Assembly (NCBI RefSeq): GCF_030815405.1
Contig: NZ_JAUSWX010000001.1
Span: 3,596,001 to 3,660,000 of the forward strand
Direction of reading: 5' to 3'
Source: Agromyces albus
GTDB taxonomy: Bacteria; Actinomycetota; Actinomycetes; Actinomycetales; Microbacteriaceae
DNA length: 64,000 bases
The position numbers and the translations under genes are program-made. Positions within the stretch are counted from its first letter, which is position 1; each line of letters begins with the position of its first letter. The notes beneath the pieces are model-generated. The model had not been told where the DNA came from and made no database searches. It saw only the letters and a program-made list of their open reading frames with translations. Shown here one piece after another: positions 26,446-35,006 of this stretch.

Positions 26446-26680
26446 CTACACCTTGGCGCCCCGCCCCACGCGAACCGCGGGCAGGGAAGCAGAGTCTGAA
26501 TGGAATGCAGGCCGAACTACCTTGACGAACGCGTGTGCCGCGCAGCCGGTGCTGTCACCGAACCCGTAACCGATGGTGCGGTCTGGCAGGGTGCCCTGGG
26601 TGAGCCGGCCCGCCGCGTCGAACGTGTACCCGGAAGGCGAGTCGGTTTGCTCACCGCACGGAAGAGTCGTCTCGTTCCAC
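26446..26680 (-). pseudogene. Rhs/YD-repeat protein fragment
   Basis: A minus-strand frame contains YTFDAAGRLTQGTLPDRTIG followed by YGFGDSTGC, a recognisable YD-repeat unit of Rhs proteins (large toxin-delivery proteins). Only one to two repeats remain. A weaker trace (FQFDGADRLTQGP) lies at 46030-46080 next to the orphan type I flank. Confidence 0.5.
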
Positions 26681-27045
26681 CCCCTTGAGGGACTGTCCAG
26701 TAAAGGAGCCGGAGCTCTCCACAGAAAGGTGGCCGGCGCCGGTTGCGATCTCACTGTGTGGAGAGCTGGATCAACTGCGGCTAGGTGATCGTTCGGTTAC
26801 CTGGATTCGAAGGTCCGGCTCGCAGCTGCGATCTTCGAACTCAAGGTGGGTATGGTAATCGTCATTCCTCGTATTCCCGGCTGTGAGTGGGCCGGGGAGG
26901 CGAGGAACTCAACCGTCCGGCGCAGGTCATCAGGCGTCTTCGCACCTCATCGCCTGTAGCATCCGCCGCGCAGCACTCGCGCCGCGCACGCAAGCACCCC
27001 CGGGCGCATGCACGATGCCCGGGGGTGCTCCGTCACGCGGATCGG
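26681..27045. other. Non-coding stretch with an inverted repeat
   Basis: Contains an exact 11-bp inverted repeat AGCTCTCCACA / TGTGGAGAGCT (26713-26723 and 26757-26767) next to GACTGTCCAGTAAAG. It may be the end of a lost insertion sequence; no transposase is present. Confidence 0.4.
26993..27029 (-). terminator. Terminator-like hairpin after the orphan binding protein
   Basis: AGCACCCCCGGGC pairs perfectly with GCCCGGGGGTGCT across an 11-nt loop, 17 bp past the stop at 27046. Confidence 0.65.
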
Positions 27046-28797
27046 TCAGCCGAATTCTTCAGCGACCTTCTCGCGGTCCGCGTTGCGCTCCTTGGCGCGC
27101 TCCAGGTCGACCTCGAGGACCTCGTCGTACCCCAGCCCCTTGGCCTCTGCCTGCATGTCGGCCTTCAGCTGGTCGAATTCGGCGTCGCTGCCGGCGAACA
27201 CCATCTTCCACGAGTACTGGACGATCACCGGCTCGACCTGCTTGCGCAGGGTCTGGATCTCCGAGGAGTCCGTCGGCGTGGTGTAGCTGGCGCCGGTCGC
27301 GACGAGCAGCTGGTCGTTGTCCTTCAGGTAGTCCATCGTGGTCGGCGCCCCGCCCATCTTGGCCTTCCAGTCCGCCGAGAGCGGCGTCTCCACGAGCGCC
27401 TGATACGTCGGCCAGCTCCTGTAGCTGAAGGGCATGCCGGTCTCCTTGTCGATGTCGGCCGGGAGCACAGTCGACACGTTCAGCTGAGATCCCCCGTCGA
27501 CGAAGCTGCCACCGCCCCACTCGGCCGGAACCTCGGCATCGCCCTCGATGAAGACCTTCCTGCCGAACTCGGTCAGCGCGGGCTGGCCGGAGTCATCCAG
27601 CTCCCAGGTGAGACCCTTCGGACCTGCGGCCGCCATGACCTTACCGTCGTTGGCGTAGCGCCCCTCCGGCGAGTACAGCCAATCGATGAACGCGGCGATC
27701 CGCTCGGGGTCCTTCGCCTTCGAGCCGATCGCCAAAGTCTGCGCTCCGCCGTATATCTCGGCACCGAAAGACAGCACGTTCATATCCTTGAGCGGGGCGA
27801 TCTGGAAGCCCTTGCCGGCCTGGGTGTTGGCATCGGTGTTGTACGCGGACTGTCCGAGCCACGGCCACCAGGAGAACAGCACCTGCCCGTTCTGGAACTT
27901 CGAGAACATGGTGTCGTAGTTCTGCGTCGTCGACTCGGGGTCGATGAGTCCGAGCTTGTTGGCCTCGTGGTAGAACTTCAGCGCGCGCAGGTACTCGCTG
28001 TCGTCATCGAGCATCGCCTGGTAGTCCGAGCCGTCCGGCTTGGCTGCCGCGAAGCCCTGCCCCTCGTAGCCGTAGAACGCGGGCGGCTGCCCCGCCGTGA
28101 CCATCCCGTTGCCGTCCCAGTCCTTGAACAGGGAGATGGCATATACCTTGGCGCCGTTGGGGGCGGTGGGCTCGAGGTCCTGCATGTCCTTCAACACCGG
28201 AAGGAGGTCCTCGAGGGTGTTCAGCTCCGGGTAGCCGAGCTGCTTGTAGAGGTCCCAGCGAAGATACGGCCCGAACGTCGGGTCGACCCCCCCATCGGGT
28301 TCGGTGGGCTTGATCGACGACATCATCGTCGGGAAGGCGAAGACGCCGTCCTTGCCGTCGTTGAGATGCGTGACCGCGGTGTCGAACTTCTCGACGTTCT
28401 CCATCGCAGGGTAGAACGGCGCGTTGTCCAACACCAGGCCGCCTTGGACGAGCTCGTCGAGCTTCTTCCCCTTGCTGATGACGATGAGGTCACCGAGATT
28501 GCCGGCCGAGACGCGGGTGTTGTAGAGCGTGTCGCCGCCGCCGGCGACATTCTGGGCGATGAAGTTCAGCTTCATGTTGAACTTCTTCTTCACGAGGTCG
28601 CCGAACCAGCCCTCCTGACTGCCCATGTAATTCGCGACCTCGTCGAAGACATCGATCGTGATCTCCTCATCCCACTTGTCGGGGAACTCGGAGATGGTGG
28701 CGCGTTCGGCCTCTGGCGCGCCGCCGATGCACGAGGTCAGCAGGCCGACCATCGCCAGAGCGGACGCAATCGCGACCGCCTTCTTTGGGAGCTTCAT
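27046..28797 (-). CDS. ABC oligosaccharide-binding lipoprotein without its permeases
   Basis: 583 residues with lipobox LLTSC (Cys23), longer than typical CUT1 binding proteins and like the LplA/LipO-type oligosaccharide receptors. Motifs include LYNTRVSAGNLGDLIVISKG and VLFSWWPWLGQSAYN. Its permeases are missing: upstream only the last eight residues of a permease (GIMLGAVKG, 28829-28858) survive before the 533-bp inverted repeat. Unless it pairs with another importer it cannot function in uptake. Likely ligand: xyloglucan or arabinan oligosaccharides, from the neighbours. Confidence 0.87.
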   Translation of the reverse strand: MKLPKKAVAIASALAMVGLLTSCIGGAPEAERATISEFPDKWDEEITIDVFDEVANYMGSQEGWFGDLVKKKFNMKLNFIAQNVAGGGDTLYNTRVSAGNLGDLIVISKGKKLDELVQGGLVLDNAPFYPAMENVEKFDTAVTHLNDGKDGVFAFPTMMSSIKPTEPDGGVDPTFGPYLRWDLYKQLGYPELNTLEDLLPVLKDMQDLEPTAPNGAKVYAISLFKDWDGNGMVTAGQPPAFYGYEGQGFAAAKPDGSDYQAMLDDDSEYLRALKFYHEANKLGLIDPESTTQNYDTMFSKFQNGQVLFSWWPWLGQSAYNTDANTQAGKGFQIAPLKDMNVLSFGAEIYGGAQTLAIGSKAKDPERIAAFIDWLYSPEGRYANDGKVMAAAGPKGLTWELDDSGQPALTEFGRKVFIEGDAEVPAEWGGGSFVDGGSQLNVSTVLPADIDKETGMPFSYRSWPTYQALVETPLSADWKAKMGGAPTTMDYLKDNDQLLVATGASYTTPTDSSEIQTLRKQVEPVIVQYSWKMVFAGSDAEFDQLKADMQAEAKGLGYDEVLEVDLERAKERNADREKVAEEFG

Positions 28798-28828
28798 TGC
28801 TTTCCTTTCAGATTGTGCCCGGAGGCGG

Positions 28829-28858
28829 TCAGCCCTTGACCGCGCCGAGCATGATGCC
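28829..28858 (-). pseudogene. C-terminal scrap of an ABC permease
   Basis: Codes GIMLGAVKG plus stop, the standard end of a CUT1 permease, cut at the edge of the inverted repeat. Confidence 0.6.
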
Positions 28859-28884
28859 CGGCGGTGGTGGTGAGCGCGATGCGC

Positions 28885-28968
28885 CTACCGACGCAGGCCG
28901 CCAGGCGTGAGAGTGCATGCGCCCATGAATCCGGTCCCGATGATCGCCACGCGCAGTGTCGTCGCCAT
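28885..28968 (-). pseudogene. Truncated Gfo/Idh/MocA oxidoreductase start (copy 1)
   Basis: Only MATTLRVAIIGTGFMGA, the Rossmann-fold beginning, remains before an unrelated ten-residue tail and stop. Same as 31422-31505. Confidence 0.6.
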
Positions 28969-29039
28969 TGATCTCATCCTTCGCCGTTGATGGAGTGTGT
29001 GCGGATTGCATGAAACTCTGCCAGTCGGGGTGGCGGAAG

Positions 29040-29054
29040 GCGCAAAATTTGCGC
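29040..29054. promoter_or_regulatory. Candidate LacI operator (copy 1)
   Basis: GCGCAAAATTTGCGC is a perfect 7-bp inverted repeat with one central base, 11 bp before the LacI-type ATG. Duplicated at 31336. Confidence 0.6.
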
Positions 29055-29065
29055 AAAATAGGCAG

Positions 29066-29941
29066 ATGCCCGCATCTAGTCGAGTCATGCTCGCGCGCGT
29101 GGCCGAGGATGCCGGCGTCAGCGTCTCGACCGTGTCGCGTGCCCTGCGCGGCCGCGGCGACATGGCGCCGGATACGCGGTCACGGGTGCTGCGCTCGGCC
29201 CAGACAGTCGGCTACACCTTCGCCGGCGAGTCGCGGGGGCGCCCGCGCCGGGGGACCTCCTCTCTCGTCTTCGACCTCGTGCTGTCGCATTTCCACGGCC
29301 CGTACACCGATGAGGTCACTGCCGGTGCACGCACAGCGGCTGCGCAATTGGGATACGACCTGGTGCTCACGGCCGAGCGCGAGGACCCCGACGTGGCCGA
29401 GCCCGCGGATCTCGACGACTTCTGGGCGTGCACCCTCACCGAATCGAGGGCTCTTGCCAGCGCGCCGCAGGCGCGGCCGGTGGCCACTCCGATCACTCAG
29501 CTGATCGTGGAGGACCTCACTTCTAGCGGCCACGGCGGCGAACCGATCCGCGCCTGGGTCGCCCGGCCGCACTCGGATTCCCCGCTGCCGACGGTCCTCG
29601 AGTACATCGGATACAACGGCGGCCGGGGCGTCCTGGGCGAGCGTCTGCAGTGGACAGCGGCAGGCTACGTGCACGTGCTGATGGGCACCCGGGGCCAGGG
29701 CAGCGGATGGGGCACCGGAGGCGACACTCCCGATCCGCACGGCTCGGACGGCTCGGTTCCCGGGTTCATGACCCGCGGCATCCGCAGCCGGGAGACCTAC
29801 TTCGGGTCCCGCGGATCACGGTCCCCGTCACCGGGTCCAGTTCCCACAGCAGCGGCACCTGGTAGCGGTGCAGCACCCAGCCCGCGGTCGACGCCTGCAT
29901 CCCGAGTTCGCTCGCGATGCACGCCGGTCTCCGACGAGTGA
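29066..29941 (+). pseudogene. Chimeric ORF: LacI N-terminus fused to acetylxylan-esterase (CE7) fragment
   Basis: The first 108 codons equal the N-terminus of the LacI at 30275 (HTH VSVSTVSRALRGRGDMAPDT). At 29392 the frame passes directly into a CE7/AXE1 esterase (LDDFWACTLTESRA; VLEYIGYNGGRG; TRGQGSGWGTGGDTPDPHG; PGFMTRGI) and stops matching near 29805, where an IS481 fragment begins. The esterase part lacks its catalytic Ser/Asp/His region. An expressed product would have a DNA-binding head without a sensor domain. Confidence 0.8.
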
Positions 29942-30218
29942 GATGCCGCAGGATCCGCAGTCGCGTCTCCACGCACGGCCCCGTCCGGTTCGGGTGTGAG
30001 TGAGTGACGCTCGAACGGTCGACGAGGCCGGCAACGCCCTGATCGCGGAACCGGCGCCACCACCGCCACGCCGTCGTGCGGGAGGTACCCATCTCCGCCG
30101 CAACATGCACGCCTGGACCCGAGGCATCGGACCATGATCAACCTGCCAGCCGGAGTCAGCCGGGCATCAGCGTGAGACACGAGACCTCCGTACGAACGAG
30201 CGGCAGAACAACTAGACA
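29812..30218 (-). mobile_element. IS481-family transposase fragment
   Basis: From GTG 30180 the minus strand encodes VSHADARLTPAGRLIMV, then after a frameshift HVAAEMGTSRTTAWRWWRRF, GLVDRSS and LGMQASTAGWVLHRYQVP: the N-terminal HTH half of an IS481 transposase. The end TGTCTAGTTGTTCTGCC (30202-30218) is a plausible terminal inverted repeat. The DDE catalytic half is absent. Confidence 0.72.
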
Positions 30219-30274
30219 GCTCCAACTCGATACCGGAGATCTCCTAAGTCAACGAATGATTCGGGGCAGTACCT

Positions 30275-31324
30275 CTAGGCCCTGGCAGCCCTGATCACGG
30301 TCGGGAACGTCGCCCTTGTCGAGCCGCGCGCGATGAGCTCTGTCGGGAGTTCGATGACCTCATCGCCGAGTTCCGCACCCGCCACCGCCCCGGCGAGAGT
30401 GTGCACCGCCGCTGCCGCCATCTCTCTGATCGGCTGGCGGATGGTCGTCAACGAAGGATGCAGCCACCGGGCCCCGCGCACATCGTCGAAGCCGATGACG
30501 AGAACATCTCCGGGAATCGTCAACCCCGCTTCGGCGATGCCCCGGTAGGCGCCAGCCGCCATCTCGTCCGAGCATGCGAACAGGCCGATCGGCCCCTCCC
30601 CTGGAAGTTCGGACAGCGCCCTCGCACACGAGCGCCAGGCGTCCATCGCGCTCCAATCAGCATCCGCGCGCACACTGGGCGCACCGGGGACGATTCGCGT
30701 CAGCGCTTCGAGAAACCCTTCCACCCGACCGCGACCGTACCGGTAGGACGGCGTAGCGCCGATGACGATGAAGCGTCGGGCCCCGTTGTCGATCAAATGC
30801 TCGGCGGCCGCCTTCCCGCCCACGCGGTCTGTGGTGCGCACGCTCGGCAGTCTCATCGGCGGTTCCGATGACGGCTCGAGCAGCACGACCGGGATTCCCG
30901 CCCGGCGCATCACCGCCATCTGCGCTGCGGTGGGAACGATCAGCCCGAGGATCACCCCGGCCGTGCCACGCGAGCGGATCCGCTGGGGCCAGTCATCATC
31001 GGGGTCCTCGCGCTCGGCCGTGAGCACCAGGTCGTATCCCAATTGCGCAGCCGCTGTGCGTGCACCGGCAGTGACCTCATCGGTGTACGGGCCGTGGAAA
31101 TGCGACAGCACGAGGTCGAAGACGAGAGAGGAGGTCCCCCGGCGCGGGCGCCCCCGCGACTCGCCGGCGAAGGTGTAGCCGACTGTCTGGGCCGAGCGCA
31201 GCACCCGTGACCGCGTATCCGGCGCCATGTCGCCGCGGCCGCGCAGGGCACGCGACACGGTCGAGACGCTGACGCCGGCATCCTCGGCCACGCGCGCGAG
31301 CGTGACTCGACTAGATGCGGGCAT
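30275..31324 (-). CDS. LacI-family transcriptional regulator of segment D locus
   Basis: 349 residues from ATG 31324. HTH (VTLARVAEDAGVSVSTVSRA), hinge and complete sensor domain (VLVIGFDDVRGARWLHPSL; TTIRQPIREMAAAAV). It is divergent from the GH51 gene, with the GCGCAAAATTTGCGC-type palindrome between, so it probably controls the arabinan/xyloglucan genes to its right. Its first 108 codons are duplicated in inverted orientation at 29066. Confidence 0.9.
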   Translation of the reverse strand: MPASSRVTLARVAEDAGVSVSTVSRALRGRGDMAPDTRSRVLRSAQTVGYTFAGESRGRPRRGTSSLVFDLVLSHFHGPYTDEVTAGARTAAAQLGYDLVLTAEREDPDDDWPQRIRSRGTAGVILGLIVPTAAQMAVMRRAGIPVVLLEPSSEPPMRLPSVRTTDRVGGKAAAEHLIDNGARRFIVIGATPSYRYGRGRVEGFLEALTRIVPGAPSVRADADWSAMDAWRSCARALSELPGEGPIGLFACSDEMAAGAYRGIAEAGLTIPGDVLVIGFDDVRGARWLHPSLTTIRQPIREMAAAAVHTLAGAVAGAELGDEVIELPTELIARGSTRATFPTVIRAARA

Positions 31325-31335
31325 CTGCCTATTTT

Positions 31336-31350
31336 GCGCAAATTTTGCGC
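31336..31350. promoter_or_regulatory. Candidate LacI operator (copy 2)
   Basis: The same 15-bp palindrome as at 29040, located between the LacI start and the rightward gene cluster. Confidence 0.62.
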
Positions 31351-31421
31351 CTTCCGCCACCCCGACTGGCAGAGTTTCATGCAATCCGCACACACTCCAT
31401 CAACGGCGAAGGATGAGATCA

Positions 31422-31505
31422 ATGGCGACGACACTGCGCGTGGCGATCATCGGGACCGGATTCATGGGCGCATGCACTCTCACGCCTGGCGGCCTGCGTC
31501 GGTAG
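31422..31505 (+). pseudogene. Truncated Gfo/Idh/MocA oxidoreductase start (copy 2)
   Basis: Begins MATTLRVAIIGTGFMGA and runs into an unrelated tail and TAG, 75 bp before the GH51 gene. Shows a deletion here before the inverted duplication. Confidence 0.6.
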
Positions 31506-31580
31506 GCGCATCGCGCTCACCACCACCGCCGAGCGCCCGACGCTCGTTCCGTTCACGAATGAAAAGAATTGGAGGATGCG

Positions 31581-33098
31581 ATGACCGCATCTGCGCGCGC
31601 CATCATCGATCTCGATGTGACGGGCCATCACATCAGCCGTCACCTGTACGGGCACTTCGCCGAGCACCTCGGCCGCTGCATCTACGACGGGTTCTGGGTC
31701 GGCGAGGATTCGACGATCCCGAACGAGCGCGGCATCCGGCTCGACATCGTCGAGGCACTGCGCGCCCTGGACATTCCCAACCTCCGGTGGCCCGGCGGAT
31801 GCTTCGCCGACACCTACCACTGGCGCGACGGTATCGGCCCGCGCGAGAGCCGCCCGAGGATCGCCAACACGAACTGGGGCGACGTCGTCGAGAACAACCA
31901 CTTCGGCACGCACGAGTTCATGGACCTGTGCGACCTGCTCGGCGCCGACGCCTATGTCAACGGCAACGTCGGCAGCGGCACCGTGCAGGAGATGGCGGAG
32001 TGGGTCGAGTACCTCACCCGCGGTGACGACAGTCCGATGGCGCAGCTTCGCCGCGAGAACGGCCGCGACGAACCCTGGCTGGTTCCGTTCTGGGGGCTGG
32101 GCAACGAGGCGTGGGGCTGCGGGGGCAACATGTCGGCCGCGCACTATGCGGAGGAGGCGCGGCGGTACGCCACCTTCTGCCACAATCACGGCGAGAACAG
32201 ACTCGTCCGCATCGCGGCGGGCGCCCACGAGGACGACCTCGAGTGGACCCGCGTGCTGATGAAGACCCTGATGGAGTGCCACGGCTGCACCCTCTGGGGG
32301 AGCCTGCCCTACCAGGCCGTCTCGTTCCACTACTACTCGCACTCCGGATCCGGCGCCAACACCGAAGAGGCGGCATCCTTCAGCGATGCGCAGTACTACG
32401 AGACGATGGCCCACGTCGCCGACATCGATCGCGTCATCCGCGGGCACATCGCCGTCATGGACTCCTACGATCCGCACAACCGGGTGGGCCTGGTCTGCGA
32501 CGAGTGGGGCACCTGGTGGAGCGCCGAGGAGGGGACGAATCCCGGATTCCTGTTCCAGCAGAACACGGTCAGAGACGCCCTCGTGGCCGGATTGCACTTC
32601 GACATCTTCCACCGTCATGCGCGTCGGCTGACGATGGCCAACATCGCCCAGACCGTGAACGTGCTGCAGGCGATGATCCTCACCGACGGCGAGCAGATGG
32701 TCCTCACCCCGACGTACCACGTCTTCGAGATGAACAAGGGCCATCAGGATGCGCAGCAGCTCGTCGCGCATCTGCTTGAGGGCCCGGTGCGGGGCGTGCG
32801 CGGCGAGGATCTGCCGCTCGTCTCGATGTCGGCATCCACCAAGGACGGGAAAGCTCTGCTCTCACTCACGCACCTCTCCGCCGACGTGGACTGCGAGCTG
32901 AGCATCGACCTGCGCGGCCGCGGAGCGGCGCTCACTCGCGCCAGGGTGCTCACCGGCGAGAGCACTACAGACTTCAACGACACCGACCGGCCGGGCCGTG
33001 TCGCGCCGCGGCCGCTGGAGGCACGACTGGAAGGCGGCACCCTGACCGTGACGTTGCCGCCGCACTCCTTCGCGACGATCGAGCTGACACTCGCCTGA
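31581..33098 (+). CDS. alpha-L-arabinofuranosidase, GH51
   Basis: 505 residues, cytoplasmic. ATG 31581 follows GGAGG by five bases; upstream in-frame codons are non-coding. The barrel begins ISRHLYGHFAEHLGRCIYDG; the acid/base Glu is in FWGLGNEAWG and the nucleophile Glu in LVCDEWGTWW, both intact, followed by a C-terminal beta-sandwich. Removes arabinofuranosyl side chains from imported arabino-oligosaccharides or arabinoxyloglucan fragments. First intact gene of the rightward operon. Confidence 0.93.
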   Translation: MTASARAIIDLDVTGHHISRHLYGHFAEHLGRCIYDGFWVGEDSTIPNERGIRLDIVEALRALDIPNLRWPGGCFADTYHWRDGIGPRESRPRIANTNWGDVVENNHFGTHEFMDLCDLLGADAYVNGNVGSGTVQEMAEWVEYLTRGDDSPMAQLRRENGRDEPWLVPFWGLGNEAWGCGGNMSAAHYAEEARRYATFCHNHGENRLVRIAAGAHEDDLEWTRVLMKTLMECHGCTLWGSLPYQAVSFHYYSHSGSGANTEEAASFSDAQYYETMAHVADIDRVIRGHIAVMDSYDPHNRVGLVCDEWGTWWSAEEGTNPGFLFQQNTVRDALVAGLHFDIFHRHARRLTMANIAQTVNVLQAMILTDGEQMVLTPTYHVFEMNKGHQDAQQLVAHLLEGPVRGVRGEDLPLVSMSASTKDGKALLSLTHLSADVDCELSIDLRGRGAALTRARVLTGESTTDFNDTDRPGRVAPRPLEARLEGGTLTVTLPPHSFATIELTLA

Positions 33099-33183
33099 CC
33101 CGGTCCGCCGGGGCGGCCGTCTCCTTCACCCCTGGAGCCGGCCGCCTCCGCAGACCACCCTGACCCGCCACATAGGAATCACC

Positions 33184-34128
33184 ATGACCCGACACAGACT
33201 GATCATCAACACTGATGCGAAGAACGAGGCAGACGACCAGTTCGCCATCGTTCAGGGCCTGCTGTCCGACTCCCTCGACATCCGCGGGATCATCCCTGCA
33301 CACTTCGGTGACCGCCGTACGTCGAACAGCAGGCAGGACTCCCGCGAAGAAGTGGACCTCCTTCTTGCTTACCTCGGGATGAACGGAGACATTGTCGTCG
33401 CAAATGGCGCTGACGCCGCCTTGCCGGACGAACGCACGCCACGCCCGTCCGCAGGCTCGCGACTCATCATCGACGAGGCCTTCGCCACAGACGAACGTCT
33501 CTACGTCGCATTCCTCGGTCCCCTCACCGACATGGCCTCCGCGATCTTGGAGGAGCCGACTCTCCAGGATCGTGATGTCGTTGTGGTGTGGATCGGTGGA
33601 CCGCCGTACGGCGGCACAGTCCCTGAGTACTCGCACGAGTTCAACCTGTCGAACGACGTGCACGCAGCTAACGTCGTTTTCGCATCATCGCTAATGATCT
33701 GGCAGATTCCGATCAATGTGTACACGATGGTCGGCGTGGGCTACGCCGAGCTCGAGGAGCGGGTGCGGCCGTGTGGACCGCTTGGCGAGTACTTGACGCA
33801 GTATCTCATTGACTTCAACGCAGAACACCAGCCGGGGCTCGAACTGCGCACCCTTGGCGACAGTCCAGCGATCGGGGTGGTCATGAACCCGAGTGGAGCG
33901 ATTTGGCGGGACTACCCCCGGCCGAGATTCACCCCTGACTGCCGCATGATCGAACCACACCTCGCTTCCGCCCCGGTTCTCCTCGGTACCGGAATCCGAT
34001 ATCTCAGTAGCGATGTGGCCAATCGGACTGTCCGGGTCTGCGAGTCCCTAGACACGAGGTGGCTCTTGGAGGACATGTTCCACAAGCTCGCGCGGTTCGC
34101 TCGTCTCGGTGAGAAGCCGGCACGTTGA
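33184..34128 (+). CDS. Nucleoside-hydrolase-fold protein
   Basis: 314 residues. The N-terminal Ca-binding motif reads NTDAKNEADDQFA instead of the usual DTDxGxDDA, as in a divergent subgroup often found with glycan genes. FLGPLTDMASAI and the downstream FNLSNDVHAANVVF fit the fold. It may cleave an N- or O-riboside-like bond or a different glycoside. Sits between GH51 and a TIM-barrel isomerase in the same direction. Confidence 0.8.
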   Translation: MTRHRLIINTDAKNEADDQFAIVQGLLSDSLDIRGIIPAHFGDRRTSNSRQDSREEVDLLLAYLGMNGDIVVANGADAALPDERTPRPSAGSRLIIDEAFATDERLYVAFLGPLTDMASAILEEPTLQDRDVVVVWIGGPPYGGTVPEYSHEFNLSNDVHAANVVFASSLMIWQIPINVYTMVGVGYAELEERVRPCGPLGEYLTQYLIDFNAEHQPGLELRTLGDSPAIGVVMNPSGAIWRDYPRPRFTPDCRMIEPHLASAPVLLGTGIRYLSSDVANRTVRVCESLDTRWLLEDMFHKLARFARLGEKPAR

Positions 34129-34202
34129 TGTCCGCCCGCTCGCAGTCTCTTTTCAACGATCTTCCCGAATTGCGTTTCCACCCACCAGCAAGGAGCAACG
34201 TC

Positions 34203-35006
34203 ATGCCTTCGTCACCGTCCGTCCAGCTGTATACCGTCAGGGACGCGATCGCGAACGACCTCACGGCCACGATCGCCCGACTCGCGGAAATCGGGTTCAC
34301 CCGCGTCGAGCCGTACGCCTTCGCTGAGCGTACGGATGAGCTGGCGCGCGCATTCGCCGCGGCCGGCGTGACCGCACCCTCCGGCCATGCCACTGTCATC
34401 GATGCAGAAGACCCCGCCCTGGTCTTCGACGCTGCGGAGCAGCTCGGGATCGAGTCGGTCATCGATCCGTTCGTGCCCAGTGAGAGGTGGCAGACCGCCG
34501 ATGATGCATTCCGACTCGCGGACCGCGTCAATGAACTCGCCTCGCTTGCGGGGGAGCGCAATCTCCGCTTCGGGTACCACAACCACCAGTGGGAGTTCGC
34601 GAACAAGGACCAGGGACGATCGGTCTACTCGTTCTTCGTCGAGCGGCTCTCGCCCGACGTGATCCTGGAGCTCGACACGTTCTGGTCGACCGTCGGTGGC
34701 GAGGACACGCCTGCGCTCCTGCGAGCCCTCGCTGATCGTGTGAAGTTTCTGCACGTCAAGGATGGAATCGTGAACGGCGACATCGCCACCGCCCTTCCCA
34801 GCAGCGAAAGCGCGCTCGACGTACCCGACGCTCTGGCCGCGGCGTTCAAGGAACAGACCCCCGCCGGTCAGGGCAACGTCGACGTAGCGGCGATCCTCGC
34901 CGCCGCACCGGACGCCATCCGCGTTGTCGAATTCGACGACTACGCACACGACATCTTCGAAGGTGTCGCGGAGTCGCTCGCCTGGCTGCAGGAGAACGAC
35001 AAGTGA
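34203..35006 (+). CDS. Xylose-isomerase-like TIM-barrel sugar isomerase/epimerase
   Basis: 267 residues from ATG 34203, eight bases after AAGGAG. Motifs VQLYTVRDAI at the N-terminus, FGYHNHQWEF, LELDTFWSTVGG and FLHVKDG supply the metal-binding Glu/Asp/His set of AP-endonuclease-2-like barrels. Its stop overlaps the start of the next dehydrogenase (GTGA), so the two are translated together; such pairs oxidise and isomerise sugars or inositols. Confidence 0.88.
   Translation: MPSSPSVQLYTVRDAIANDLTATIARLAEIGFTRVEPYAFAERTDELARAFAAAGVTAPSGHATVIDAEDPALVFDAAEQLGIESVIDPFVPSERWQTADDAFRLADRVNELASLAGERNLRFGYHNHQWEFANKDQGRSVYSFFVERLSPDVILELDTFWSTVGGEDTPALLRALADRVKFLHVKDGIVNGDIATALPSSESALDVPDALAAAFKEQTPAGQGNVDVAAILAAAPDAIRVVEFDDYAHDIFEGVAESLAWLQENDK

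Larger units (their letters stand above)
28859..29391 (+). repeat. 533-bp inverted repeat, copy 1
   Basis: Nearly identical to the reverse complement of 30999-31531 (one difference noticed, ATG versus ACG at codon 7 of the LacI frame). Contains a truncated Gfo/Idh/MocA start, an operator and the LacI N-terminus. Confidence 0.92.
30999..31531 (-). repeat. 533-bp inverted repeat, copy 2
   Basis: Reverse complement of 28859-29391. This copy keeps the intact LacI gene and is probably the original. Confidence 0.92.

Noticed and set aside
26713..26767. 11-bp inverted repeat as an intact insertion sequence
   Set aside because: Only 55 bp apart and no transposase or target duplication; kept only as a possible IS end.
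26887..28839. A 650-codon open frame opposite the orphan binding protein
   Set aside because: It is the antisense of a clear lipoprotein gene, with Arg/Val/Leu-rich composition from high-GC codon mirroring and no protein motif.
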